Source: Chlorobiales bacterium
GTDB taxonomy: Bacteria; Bacteroidota; Chlorobiia; Chlorobiales; Chlorobiaceae
Assembly (NCBI GenBank): GCA_022360415.1
Contig: JAKSDB010000301.1
Span: 1 to 11,566, forward strand
DNA: 11,566 nt
Direction of reading: 5' to 3'
In this document: one piece after another, positions 1 to 5,252 of the stretch
Layout of the letters: every line of letters begins with the position of its first letter
Numbering within the stretch: the stretch's first letter is position 1
Position numbers and translations under genes: made by a program
Notes under the pieces: generated by a model
Told to the model about the DNA's origin: nothing
The model's input: the letters and a program-made list of their open reading frames with translations, nothing else
The model's database searches: none

Positions 1-259
1 AATCGGCAGATGATGAAAAAAGGGCCTTGTTACACCCTCCCGCAAAGCCTCTGTTCACTGGTAACGAAATAACTTTAAGCCTTTCGAACCTTTTTTTCAG
101 TCTTTCAAGCGCAGCAGTTTCACCACTGCCGTTATCGACAACGCAGATACTCATTTCTTTATAGAAAGTACTATCGAGCGAGACGATACAACGCTCAAGC
201 ATGACGTCACCCCTGTAATGCGGGATAACTATCTCAACAGAAGGGTTATGGTCGGTCAT
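1..259 (-). CDS. Glycosyltransferase family 2, N-terminal part (cut by window edge)
   Basis: The frame is open from an ATG at 259 to the window edge, giving 86 visible residues. The start reads MTDHNPSVEIVIPHYRG, a typical first beta strand of a GT-A fold. VDNGSG (about residues 41-46) matches the nucleotide-sugar binding region of family 2 transferases, and NRGFAGGCN (about 69-77) is the common N-x-GF(A)GG-x-N motif of rhamnosyltransferase-like members. The family moves a sugar from a nucleotide-activated donor to a glycan or lipid acceptor, usually at the cytoplasmic face of the membrane. The acceptor, and the DxD motif expected further downstream, lie outside the window. The start is 13 nt after the trpA stop (273-275), so the two are probably cotranscribed. 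Only a weak GA-rich ribosome site precedes it. The family call is firm; the specific substrate is unknown. Confidence 0.88.
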   Translation of the reverse strand, partial: MTDHNPSVEIVIPHYRGDVMLERCIVSLDSTFYKEMSICVVDNGSGETAALERLKKRFERLKVISLPVNRGFAGGCNKALFSSSAD

Positions 260-272
260 ACGCTCAGCCCTG

Positions 273-1022
273 TCACTCTGCTCCTTGCAGTTTTCTGCAA
301 AATGATGCCGTCATCCTTGCAGCTTCCCCGGGAGTCGACGCTTTCTCTATGGCCTGTAAAAGAGCTGTACCGACAACCGCCCCATCGGCCATGCTCCACA
401 TTTTTTCAACGCGCTGGCGATCCTTGATGCCGAAACCGACAACAATTTTCTTTTCCGTATTCTCCCTGACCCGGTGCAGGTAGCTTTCGATATCGGCTTC
501 ACGCCCGGAATCGACCAGTTTGCCGGTACCGGTCGTCGCGTTGACCGCGAAACAGTATGAAAAATCGGTCGAAAGCCGGTCAATCATCCTGATGCGTTCG
601 GGAGGTGTAACAGGTGAAATAAAAAACACAACAGACAACCCGAACCCCCTGGCCCTGTCAAGAAAACATTCAGCTTCTTCAGGGGGCAGGTCCGGAATGA
701 GCATTCCGTCAGCCCCGACCTCGGAAGCATCATGAAGAAAACAGTCACCTCCATACGCCATCAGAGGGCTGCAATATCCCATAAGAAGAAGAGGAGCTGT
801 TATTTTTTCACAGCCGTCTCCATTCCTTGCTTTTTTGACCATATCGAGAATACCGGCAATATGAACACCATTGCCGATCGCCACATGAGCTGCTTTCTGT
901 ATTACCGGACCGTCTCCTATCGGATCGGAATAGGGCATTCCCAGTTCGATGATATCAACACCGTTTTTCTGCAACGCCTCGAGCACCGGTAGCGTCGAAC
1001 CGGGCACCGGAAACTCAGGCAT
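273..1022 (-). CDS. trpA: Tryptophan synthase alpha subunit, main open frame (5' end separated by an in-frame TAG)
   Basis: TrpA splits indole-3-glycerol phosphate into indole and glyceraldehyde 3-phosphate and passes indole to TrpB in the alpha2-beta2 complex, the last step of tryptophan synthesis. The 249-residue frame carries IIELGMPYSDPIGDGP (about 25-40), holding the catalytic Glu (residue 26, E. coli Glu49) and Asp (residue 37, E. coli Asp60). It also has LIPDLPPEEA (about 108-117), the active-site loop ATTGTGK (about 162-168) and the phosphate-binding end VVGFGIK/GAVVGTAL. An N-terminus at 1022 is about 20 residues too short: it lacks the first helix and first barrel strand. The missing part is present in frame just upstream (1023-1085) but ends in TAG immediately before this ATG. 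The AGGAGG at 1049-1054 is about 26 nt from the ATG, too far for a normal ribosome site. Whether a working enzyme is made is uncertain. trpB is not in this window. Confidence 0.85.
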   Translation of the reverse strand: MPEFPVPGSTLPVLEALQKNGVDIIELGMPYSDPIGDGPVIQKAAHVAIGNGVHIAGILDMVKKARNGDGCEKITAPLLLMGYCSPLMAYGGDCFLHDASEVGADGMLIPDLPPEEAECFLDRARGFGLSVVFFISPVTPPERIRMIDRLSTDFSYCFAVNATTGTGKLVDSGREADIESYLHRVRENTEKKIVVGFGIKDRQRVEKMWSMADGAVVGTALLQAIEKASTPGEAARMTASFCRKLQGAE

Positions 1023-1085
1023 CTAGTAAGCGATGAGAAGTTTTCTATCCTCCTGCATCAATCGCGAAACTCTGTTTTGCGCCAT
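1023..1085 (-). pseudogene. trpA: 5' end of trpA ending in an in-frame amber codon
   Basis: From an ATG at 1085 the same frame as trpA reads MAQNRVSRLMQEDRKLLIAY, then TAG (1023-1025), then the ATG at 1022 and MPEFPVPG. The segment looks like the usual N-terminus of a TrpA: a short basic helix, then the first barrel strand LLIAY. From memory of the family, green sulfur bacterial TrpA has a second Tyr where the TAG stands, so one base change (TAC or TAT to TAG) explains it. With the TAG counted as a residue the gene has 270 codons, close to the 268 of E. coli TrpA. The ATG at 1085 lies 16 nt after the stop of the upstream membrane protease gene, as expected for an operon partner. Nonsense mutation, base-call error, readthrough, or reinitiation at the adjoining ATG cannot be told apart from this sequence. 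Confidence 0.8.
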
Positions 1086-1101
1086 GTCTGTTACCCAAGG
1101 A

Positions 1102-1791
1102 TTATCCGAAAACAAGTTTGGGGACGATGAAAATATCAAGCAGCATGGAAATCATGGTGATTGCATGCATCAGGACACTGCCCCAGAGGTTTCTGGTTTT
1201 CAGAACGATGTATCCCCCGATAATACCGATCGGAAAAGCCATCATAGCCATAAGAGCCCGTTCAAACATGCCGACAGGAGCAACGGCAAAATGGTTGAGC
1301 GTATAAAAAATCGCCGTAAGAAACACCGTCAGGTGGCCATTGAACCTCCTGTCAACCATCGAGGAGAACATGATGCCGCGCCAGAGAAATTCTTCGGCAA
1401 GAATAAGCAGGGGAAAGAAATATATCAGCGATCTCCCGACGAGCAGAATCTCCATTTCCGCCATGGGTGTACCGCCGTTTTTGTAATACATTACCGTATT
1501 CACGATATCCATCAGAAAAAGCACTGCACCCGCGATCGCGCCCCAGAAAAGCGACTTTTTCAGGTTTCCCCCTGCAAGGTACATTTTTACCCAGTCACCA
1601 TGATGGATTCCCCTGTAAAGTACCAGGCCTAAAGAACCGGAAAGATAGAGATACAGGGCAGGCCATTCCGTGAGCGGTGTAAAGTACCCGATAAAACCTG
1701 TCATCCAGATGAGCACCATCAATCCGAGCGAGAGCCGTAGCCGTTCCTGTTCCCCTGCTGTAACAGCAGGCAGTGTTTTTACCGATCTCAT
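1102..1791 (-). CDS. CPBP-family intramembrane metalloprotease (CAAX-protease/Abi type)
   Basis: This 229-residue protein is strongly hydrophobic, with about five or six likely membrane spans after a short charged N-terminus (roughly 20-40, 45-60, 80-100, 120-133, 155-170, 180-197 and 203-225). It carries the family motifs: EEFLWR (E133, E134, R138) for the EExxxR site, YTLNH (Y163 to H167) in the place of FxxxH, and a C-terminal H209 in LMHAIT. Family members are membrane-embedded glutamyl metalloproteases acting on prenylated or small membrane peptides; the bacterial substrate here is unknown. The residue four after H209 is Met rather than the common Asn, a small departure from the motif. 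The frame is closed by TAA three codons before the ATG, so this start is the first possible one. No clear ribosome site is seen. It lies 67 nt after queC and 16 nt before the trpA 5' end, so it is probably in one operon with them. Confidence 0.85.
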   Translation of the reverse strand: MRSVKTLPAVTAGEQERLRLSLGLMVLIWMTGFIGYFTPLTEWPALYLYLSGSLGLVLYRGIHHGDWVKMYLAGGNLKKSLFWGAIAGAVLFLMDIVNTVMYYKNGGTPMAEMEILLVGRSLIYFFPLLILAEEFLWRGIMFSSMVDRRFNGHLTVFLTAIFYTLNHFAVAPVGMFERALMAMMAFPIGIIGGYIVLKTRNLWGSVLMHAITMISMLLDIFIVPKLVFG

Positions 1792-1858
1792 AAGTAATTA
1801 TGGTGATTGAGAGTTAATAATGATACAACGTGAAATGCCAAGGCTTTGGGAAATGCCG

Positions 1859-2539
1859 TTAAATATAGTCAGGCCTTTCATCATAATCAATCGGATCGGG
1901 AAAACCCACCTGCTGAAAAGCTCTCAGCCTCCTGGCGCAGCTGTCACAAACCCCGCACGCCTTGCCTTCGCTTTTGTAGCATGACCAGCTGTATTGGAAA
2001 GGAGCTTCGAGATCTATCCCCTTTTTCACAATTTCGGACTTCCGCATCTCGATAAGCGGGGTCTGGATCTCGATTGCCGTGTCTGGCTTGGAGCCAAGAT
2101 GGATGACCTTGTTGTAGGCTTCGTAAAAAACCTTGCGGCAGTCAGGATATCCTGCGGCATCCTCTTCAACCGCCCCGATGAATATCTTGTTTGCCCCGAT
2201 AACTTCAGACCAGCTCACGGCCATTGAAAGAAAGTTTGCATTTCTGAAAGGAACGTAACTTGTAGGCACTTCCAAAGCATCGAAATCGGCATTCTCTACC
2301 GGGATGGAGCTGTCGGTAAGCGATGAGCCTCCTACGTGCGCAAGAAAAGAGGCATCGACCTCCAGCTTCCGTTCGATGCCGTAATGACTGCATATCCGGC
2401 GGAACGCCATCAGCTCTTTCTGCCAGGTACGCTGACCGTAATTGACATGCATTGCAGCGATATCGTATCCCAGGAAATTCGCCTGGGCTGCCACAACAAG
2501 GCTGTCCATCCCTCCGCTTATCAATACAACGGCTCTCAT
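1859..2539 (-). CDS. queC: 7-cyano-7-deazaguanine synthase (preQ0 synthase)
   Basis: QueC uses ATP and ammonia to turn 7-carboxy-7-deazaguanine into preQ0, the precursor of queuosine in tRNA. The 226-residue length is normal (about 220-235). The N-terminal PP-loop SGGMDS (residues 8-13) binds ATP. HVNYGQR (about 31-37) and VPFRNANFLS (about 96-105) are typical of the family. The C-terminal zinc site is complete: C187, then C195, C198 and C201 in CGVCDSC. It follows the groEL terminator by about 60 nt and so probably has its own promoter. That 60-nt leader holds a TTGACA on the minus strand (about 2577-2582) without a good -10 at normal distance, and a short 5-bp hairpin (2571-2586). I do not see a preQ1 riboswitch. 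Other queuosine genes are not in the window. Confidence 0.96.
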   Translation of the reverse strand: MRAVVLISGGMDSLVVAAQANFLGYDIAAMHVNYGQRTWQKELMAFRRICSHYGIERKLEVDASFLAHVGGSSLTDSSIPVENADFDALEVPTSYVPFRNANFLSMAVSWSEVIGANKIFIGAVEEDAAGYPDCRKVFYEAYNKVIHLGSKPDTAIEIQTPLIEMRKSEIVKKGIDLEAPFQYSWSCYKSEGKACGVCDSCARRLRAFQQVGFPDPIDYDERPDYI

Positions 2540-2599
2540 TGGATATATGAAAACTTCTGATTTATTAACGACCTTCCTGTCAAGGTAGGAATTTCTGTC

Positions 2600-2634
2600 A
2601 AAAAAAAAGCCGCCCCGAAAAACGGGGAGGCTTT
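2600..2634 (-). terminator. Intrinsic terminator of the groES-groEL operon
   Basis: On the minus strand the sequence reads AAAGCCTCCCCG, a TTTTT loop, then CGGGGCGGC followed by a run of eight T. The stem pairs over nine positions with one internal mismatch, is very GC-rich and extends through AAAGCC/GGCTTT. It begins about 25 nt after the groEL stop. No comparable T-run follows the stem on the plus strand, so it acts for the minus strand only. It separates the heat-shock operon from queC. Confidence 0.93.
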
Positions 2635-2658
2635 CGTAACTACTTTGCAGCAGAATCC

Positions 2659-4302
2659 TTACATCATGCCGCCCATACCGCCCATGCCGCCCGGAGGCAT
2701 AGCCGGCATATCAGGAGTATCTTCCTTGACATCGGTAATAGCCGCCTCTGTCGTCAGGAGAATACCTGCAACCGAAGCTGCATTTTCAAGAGCGGTTCTC
2801 GTTACCTTTGTAGGATCGACAACACCTGCATCGGTCATCTTCTCGTACTCTTCGGTTCTGGCGTTGAAGCCGAAGTCACCTTCGCCCTGCTTCACCTTCT
2901 CGACAACGACTGCGCCATCGGTCGTACCGGTATTGGCAACAATCTGGCGGAGCGGCTCTTCAAGTGCGCGGCGAGTGATATCGATACCGGTTTTCTGGTC
3001 TTCGTTTTCCGGCTGGGTGTTGCCCAAGCCTTTGGCAGCACGAATCAGGGCTACGCCGCCACCTGCAACGATTCCTTCCTGCACGGCTGCACGTGTGGCA
3101 TGCAGCGCATCTTCAACGCGTGCCTTTTTCTCCTTCATCTCAACCTCGGTCGAGGCACCGATGTTGATGACTGCAACACCGCCTGAAAGCTTTGCAAGAC
3201 GCTCCTGCAATTTTTCGGTATCGTAGTCGGAGGTTGATTTTTCGATCTGGTTTTTGATCTCGTTGATTCGCGCCTTGATATCGTCGGCCTGGCCTTTGCC
3301 TTCGACAATGGTTGTATTGTCTTTATCAACCGTTATGGTTGCAGCCTGACCGAGATAGGAAATCGTGGCGTTTTCGAGCTTGTAGCCTTTCTCCTCGGAA
3401 ATGACAGTACCACCGGTCAGAATGGCGATATCTTCCAGCATGGCTTTACGGCGATCACCGAAGCCGGGAGCCTTGACAGCACAGACCTTGAGCGTACCAC
3501 GAAGTTTGTTGACAACAAGGGTGGCAAGCGCTTCGCCCTCGATATCCTCGGAGATAATCATCAGAGGGCGTCCGGACTGAGCCGTTTTCTCAAGGATCGG
3601 CAGAAGATCTTTCATGTTGCTGATCTTCTTGTCGTGAATGAGAATGTAAGGATCTTCAAGATCGGCATCCATTTTCTCCGAGTTGGTGACGAAGTAGGGA
3701 GACAGGTAGCCGCGATCGAACTGCATACCTTCCACGACTTTCAGCTCGGTTTCCATACCTTTTGCTTCCTCAACGGTAATGACGCCGTCCTTACCAACCT
3801 TCTCCATTGCTTCCGCAATGAGCTCACCGATTTCAGGGTCGTTGTTTGCCGAGATTGTTCCAACCTGTGCGATTTCCTTTTTCCCGGAAATATCACGGCT
3901 GATGCCTCTGAGCTCGACGATAACGTCCTTTACAGCTTTGTCTATACCTCTTTTGAGATCGATGGGACGGGCACCGGCCGCAACGTTTTTGAGACCTTCG
4001 CGGTAAATAGCCTGTGCGAGAACCGTAGCGGTTGTCGTACCGTCACCCGCGACATCACTTGTTTTGGACGATACTTCGCGAACCATCTGGGCACCCATGT
4101 TCTCAAACGGATCCTCAAGTTCGATCTCTTTTGCCACGGTAACACCGTCCTTGGTCGAGGTGGGCGCTCCGAATTTCTTGTCGATGAGAACATTTCTGCC
4201 GGCAGGGCCGAGTGTAACTTTTACGGCGTCGGCAAGCTTGTCCACGCCGACTTTCAGCTTGGCCCTGGCTTCTGCGTCAAAAAGAATATCTTTTGCAGTC
4301 AT
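2659..4302 (-). CDS. groEL: 60-kDa chaperonin GroEL
   Basis: GroEL forms the double-ring ATP-driven folding cage in the cytoplasm, capped by GroES. The 547-residue protein is full length. The N-terminus MTAKDILFDAEARAKL, the nucleotide-binding stretch VTLGPAGRNV (about 29-38) and GDGTTT (86-91, with Asp87) are canonical. The chaperonin signature AAVQEGIVAGGGVALI lies near residues 405-420. The C-terminal tail MPPGGMGGMGGMM is the Gly-Met-rich type that projects into the cavity. A clear AGGAGG (4314-4319) stands 11 nt before the ATG and supports this start; it is the strongest ribosome site in the window. The gene starts 46 nt after the groES stop and is cotranscribed with it under CIRCE control. 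It has a strong terminator downstream. Nothing in it looks unusual. Confidence 0.99.
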   Translation of the reverse strand: MTAKDILFDAEARAKLKVGVDKLADAVKVTLGPAGRNVLIDKKFGAPTSTKDGVTVAKEIELEDPFENMGAQMVREVSSKTSDVAGDGTTTATVLAQAIYREGLKNVAAGARPIDLKRGIDKAVKDVIVELRGISRDISGKKEIAQVGTISANNDPEIGELIAEAMEKVGKDGVITVEEAKGMETELKVVEGMQFDRGYLSPYFVTNSEKMDADLEDPYILIHDKKISNMKDLLPILEKTAQSGRPLMIISEDIEGEALATLVVNKLRGTLKVCAVKAPGFGDRRKAMLEDIAILTGGTVISEEKGYKLENATISYLGQAATITVDKDNTTIVEGKGQADDIKARINEIKNQIEKSTSDYDTEKLQERLAKLSGGVAVINIGASTEVEMKEKKARVEDALHATRAAVQEGIVAGGGVALIRAAKGLGNTQPENEDQKTGIDITRRALEEPLRQIVANTGTTDGAVVVEKVKQGEGDFGFNARTEEYEKMTDAGVVDPTKVTRTALENAASVAGILLTTEAAITDVKEDTPDMPAMPPGGMGGMGGMM

Positions 4303-4348
4303 TGTTTAACTATCCTCCTGAAAAAAATTTTAATAGTGTCTGAAAGAA

Positions 4349-4636
4349 TTAATCCAGAATAGCAAAGATGTCAGACTCGCGCATTATGAGATAATCTTCA
4401 CCTTCTACAGCAACTTCGGTTCCCGAGTATTTGCCATACAGCACTTTCTGTCCAGTTGTAACCTGCATTTCAAGGAGCTGTCCGCTGTCGGCAACCTTGC
4501 CCGGGCCCACAGCAACAACTTCACCGTACTGAGGTTTTTCTTTCCCGGTATCCGGAATGTAAAGCCCGCCTTTGGTTTTTTCCTCTGCCGGCGCCGGTTT
4601 GACGATTACCCGGTCAGCTAAAGGTTTTAAGTTCAT
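4349..4636 (-). CDS. groES: 10-kDa co-chaperonin GroES
   Basis: GroES is the heptameric lid of the GroEL cage. The start at 4636 (MNLKPLADRVIVKP) is chosen over an upstream in-frame ATG at 4669. It gives the normal 95-residue length, places the conserved KPLADRV at the extreme N-terminus, and has AAAGGA just before it. The extra 11 codons of the longer frame have no family counterpart. The mobile loop that docks on GroEL is seen as EKTKGGLYIPDTGKEKPQ (about 19-36), and the C-terminal half has GQKVLYGKYSGTE (about 62-74) and the usual end ESDIFAIL. It is the first gene of the groESL operon, with a perfect CIRCE operator about 80 nt upstream. Confidence 0.98.
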   Translation of the reverse strand: MNLKPLADRVIVKPAPAEEKTKGGLYIPDTGKEKPQYGEVVAVGPGKVADSGQLLEMQVTTGQKVLYGKYSGTEVAVEGEDYLIMRESDIFAILD

Positions 4637-4716
4637 ATTTCCTTTGTATGTTTTAGTTAATGGAAGCAATTCAACTACAACAGTATATCAGTGACTATGC
4701 CGGTTGCCACCAATAA

Positions 4717-4743
4717 TTAGCACTCGATACAGGAGAGTGCTAA
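4717..4743 (-). promoter_or_regulatory. CIRCE operator (HrcA binding site) of groESL
   Basis: The sequence is TTAGCACTC, a 9-nt spacer (GATACAGGA), then GAGTGCTAA. Both 9-nt arms match the CIRCE consensus exactly, and the spacing is the canonical nine. HrcA binds this element and represses groESL until heat shock. It lies 81 nt before the groES ATG, so it falls near the expected transcription start. hrcA itself is not in the window. Because it is a palindrome it could in principle also affect the divergent plus-strand gene at 4871, but the distance makes this less likely. Confidence 0.97.
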
Positions 4744-4756
4744 AACCAGAACAAAA

Positions 4757-4783
4757 ATATTAAAAAAAAACTTATTCCTGCAA
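4757..4783 (-). promoter_or_regulatory. Candidate sigma-70 type promoter of groESL
   Basis: On the minus strand a TTGCAG (4778-4783) and a TAATAT (4757-4762) are separated by 15 nt. This would start transcription near 4750, just before the CIRCE operator, the usual arrangement. The match is modest. A second possible pair, TTGTTC (4749-4754) and TGTATC (4726-4731) at 17 nt, would put the -10 inside the CIRCE spacer. The sequence does not decide between them. Confidence 0.3.
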
Positions 4784-4870
4784 AATATTTTTCTGCATTG
4801 CGCATCGGAACGTTACTGTCATTGAAACTGTTGCAATATTATAAGTTACGAATCATCTGAACCTGAATTC

Positions 4871-5167
4871 ATGGATAAGGACAAGCTCTATTACACCATA
4901 GGGAAAATTGCGGAAGAAAAGTTTGAAAGCATCCGCTCGAAGATGAGTGACAACACTGCGACAACAGAGGACCGTTCGGGCGGGAAAGTGCTTGCTGAGA
5001 TTATTGCGCTTGCGAAGAACAGGCTGACGGTTGCGGAAAACGAAAAGCTCGCCGAAAAAGGTGACGATGTATGGGTTGAACGAACGTCGGAAACACATTT
5101 CCCGCATATACGGCTACACGGGGGGGCTTTGGAGGATGATCCGCCGGAACACAATTTCGAAAAATGA
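4871..5167 (+). CDS. Small protein of unknown function (98 aa)
   Basis: I do not recognise this family. The protein starts MDKDKLYYTIGKIAEEKFES and ends PPEHNFEK. It is very rich in charged residues, has no signal peptide, no membrane span and no cysteine, and is probably soluble. The first 65 residues look helical with Lys/Glu alternation (EIIALAKNRLTVAENEKLAEK); the last third, with HFPHIRLHGG and DDPPEHN, looks irregular. It is flanked by the divergent groESL promoter and the convergent uvrA. No ribosome site is evident before the ATG. A possible promoter is TTACTG (4813-4818) with TATTAT (4837-4842), spaced by 18 nt. It is supported as a gene mainly because it fills the gap between well-placed neighbours and its opposite-strand frames are poor. 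It could be a lineage-specific Chlorobi protein. Confidence 0.7.
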   Translation: MDKDKLYYTIGKIAEEKFESIRSKMSDNTATTEDRSGGKVLAEIIALAKNRLTVAENEKLAEKGDDVWVERTSETHFPHIRLHGGALEDDPPEHNFEK

Positions 5168-5173
5168 AGAAAT

Positions 5174-5238
5174 AGTGACGAGTAACAAGTCGGGAAAGGT
5201 ACAGATATTATTTTTCTTGTCACTTTTTTCTCGTCACT
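5174..5238. terminator. Inverted repeat between convergent genes, possible two-way terminator
   Basis: AGTGACGAG (5174-5182) is the exact reverse complement of CTCGTCACT (5230-5238). Alternatively AGTAACAAG (5181-5189) pairs with CTTGTCACT (5216-5224) with one mismatch, followed on the plus strand by a T-run (5224-5229). Either hairpin lies between the stop of the 98-aa gene (5167) and the 3' end of uvrA (5220), where both transcripts need to end. The loops are long (about 26-47 nt) and the stems only moderately GC-rich, so the terminator role is an inference. Confidence 0.4.
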
Positions 5239-5252
5239 CGTTTCTTGTCACT
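5211..5252 (-). repeat. 14-bp tandem repeat, three copies, forming the uvrA 3' end
   Basis: On the minus strand three consecutive 14-mers read AGTGACAAGAAACG (5239-5252), AGTGACGAGAAAAA (5225-5238) and AGTGACAAGAAAAA (5211-5224). They differ at only two or three positions. Each can be seen as two heptads, AGTGACR and AGAAAAA-like. Because 14 is not a multiple of three, the copies are read in different frames: the first gives SDKK, the second VTRK, and the third supplies the TGA stop of uvrA. A related unit, AGTGACGAGTAACAAG, lies in the opposite orientation at 5174-5189. Confidence 0.9.

Noticed and set aside
1023..1025. TAG in trpA as a pyrrolysine codon
   Set aside because: Pyrrolysine is known from methylamine metabolism in certain archaea and bacteria. 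Nothing here supports it in TrpA of this group, and a Tyr-to-stop change is simpler.
1033..1632. Plus-strand open frame of 199 codons opposite the CPBP protease
   Set aside because: His/Lys-rich random-looking translation, and the opposite strand has clear family motifs.
1832..1850. Hairpin after queC (CCAA...TTGG) as a terminator
   Set aside because: Only a 4-bp stem and no T-run on the minus strand; queC probably reads on into the protease gene.
2540..2599. preQ1 riboswitch before queC
   Set aside because: The short leader has only a 5-bp hairpin and lacks the expected preQ1 aptamer stem, loop and A-rich tail.
3634..4362. Plus-strand open frame of 242 codons antisense to groEL
   Set aside because: It mirrors groEL codons; the translation resembles no protein and groEL is certain.
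4637..4669. Longer groES with an N-terminal extension from the ATG at 4669
   Set aside because: The eleven extra residues have no family counterpart, and a ribosome site stands before the ATG at 4636.
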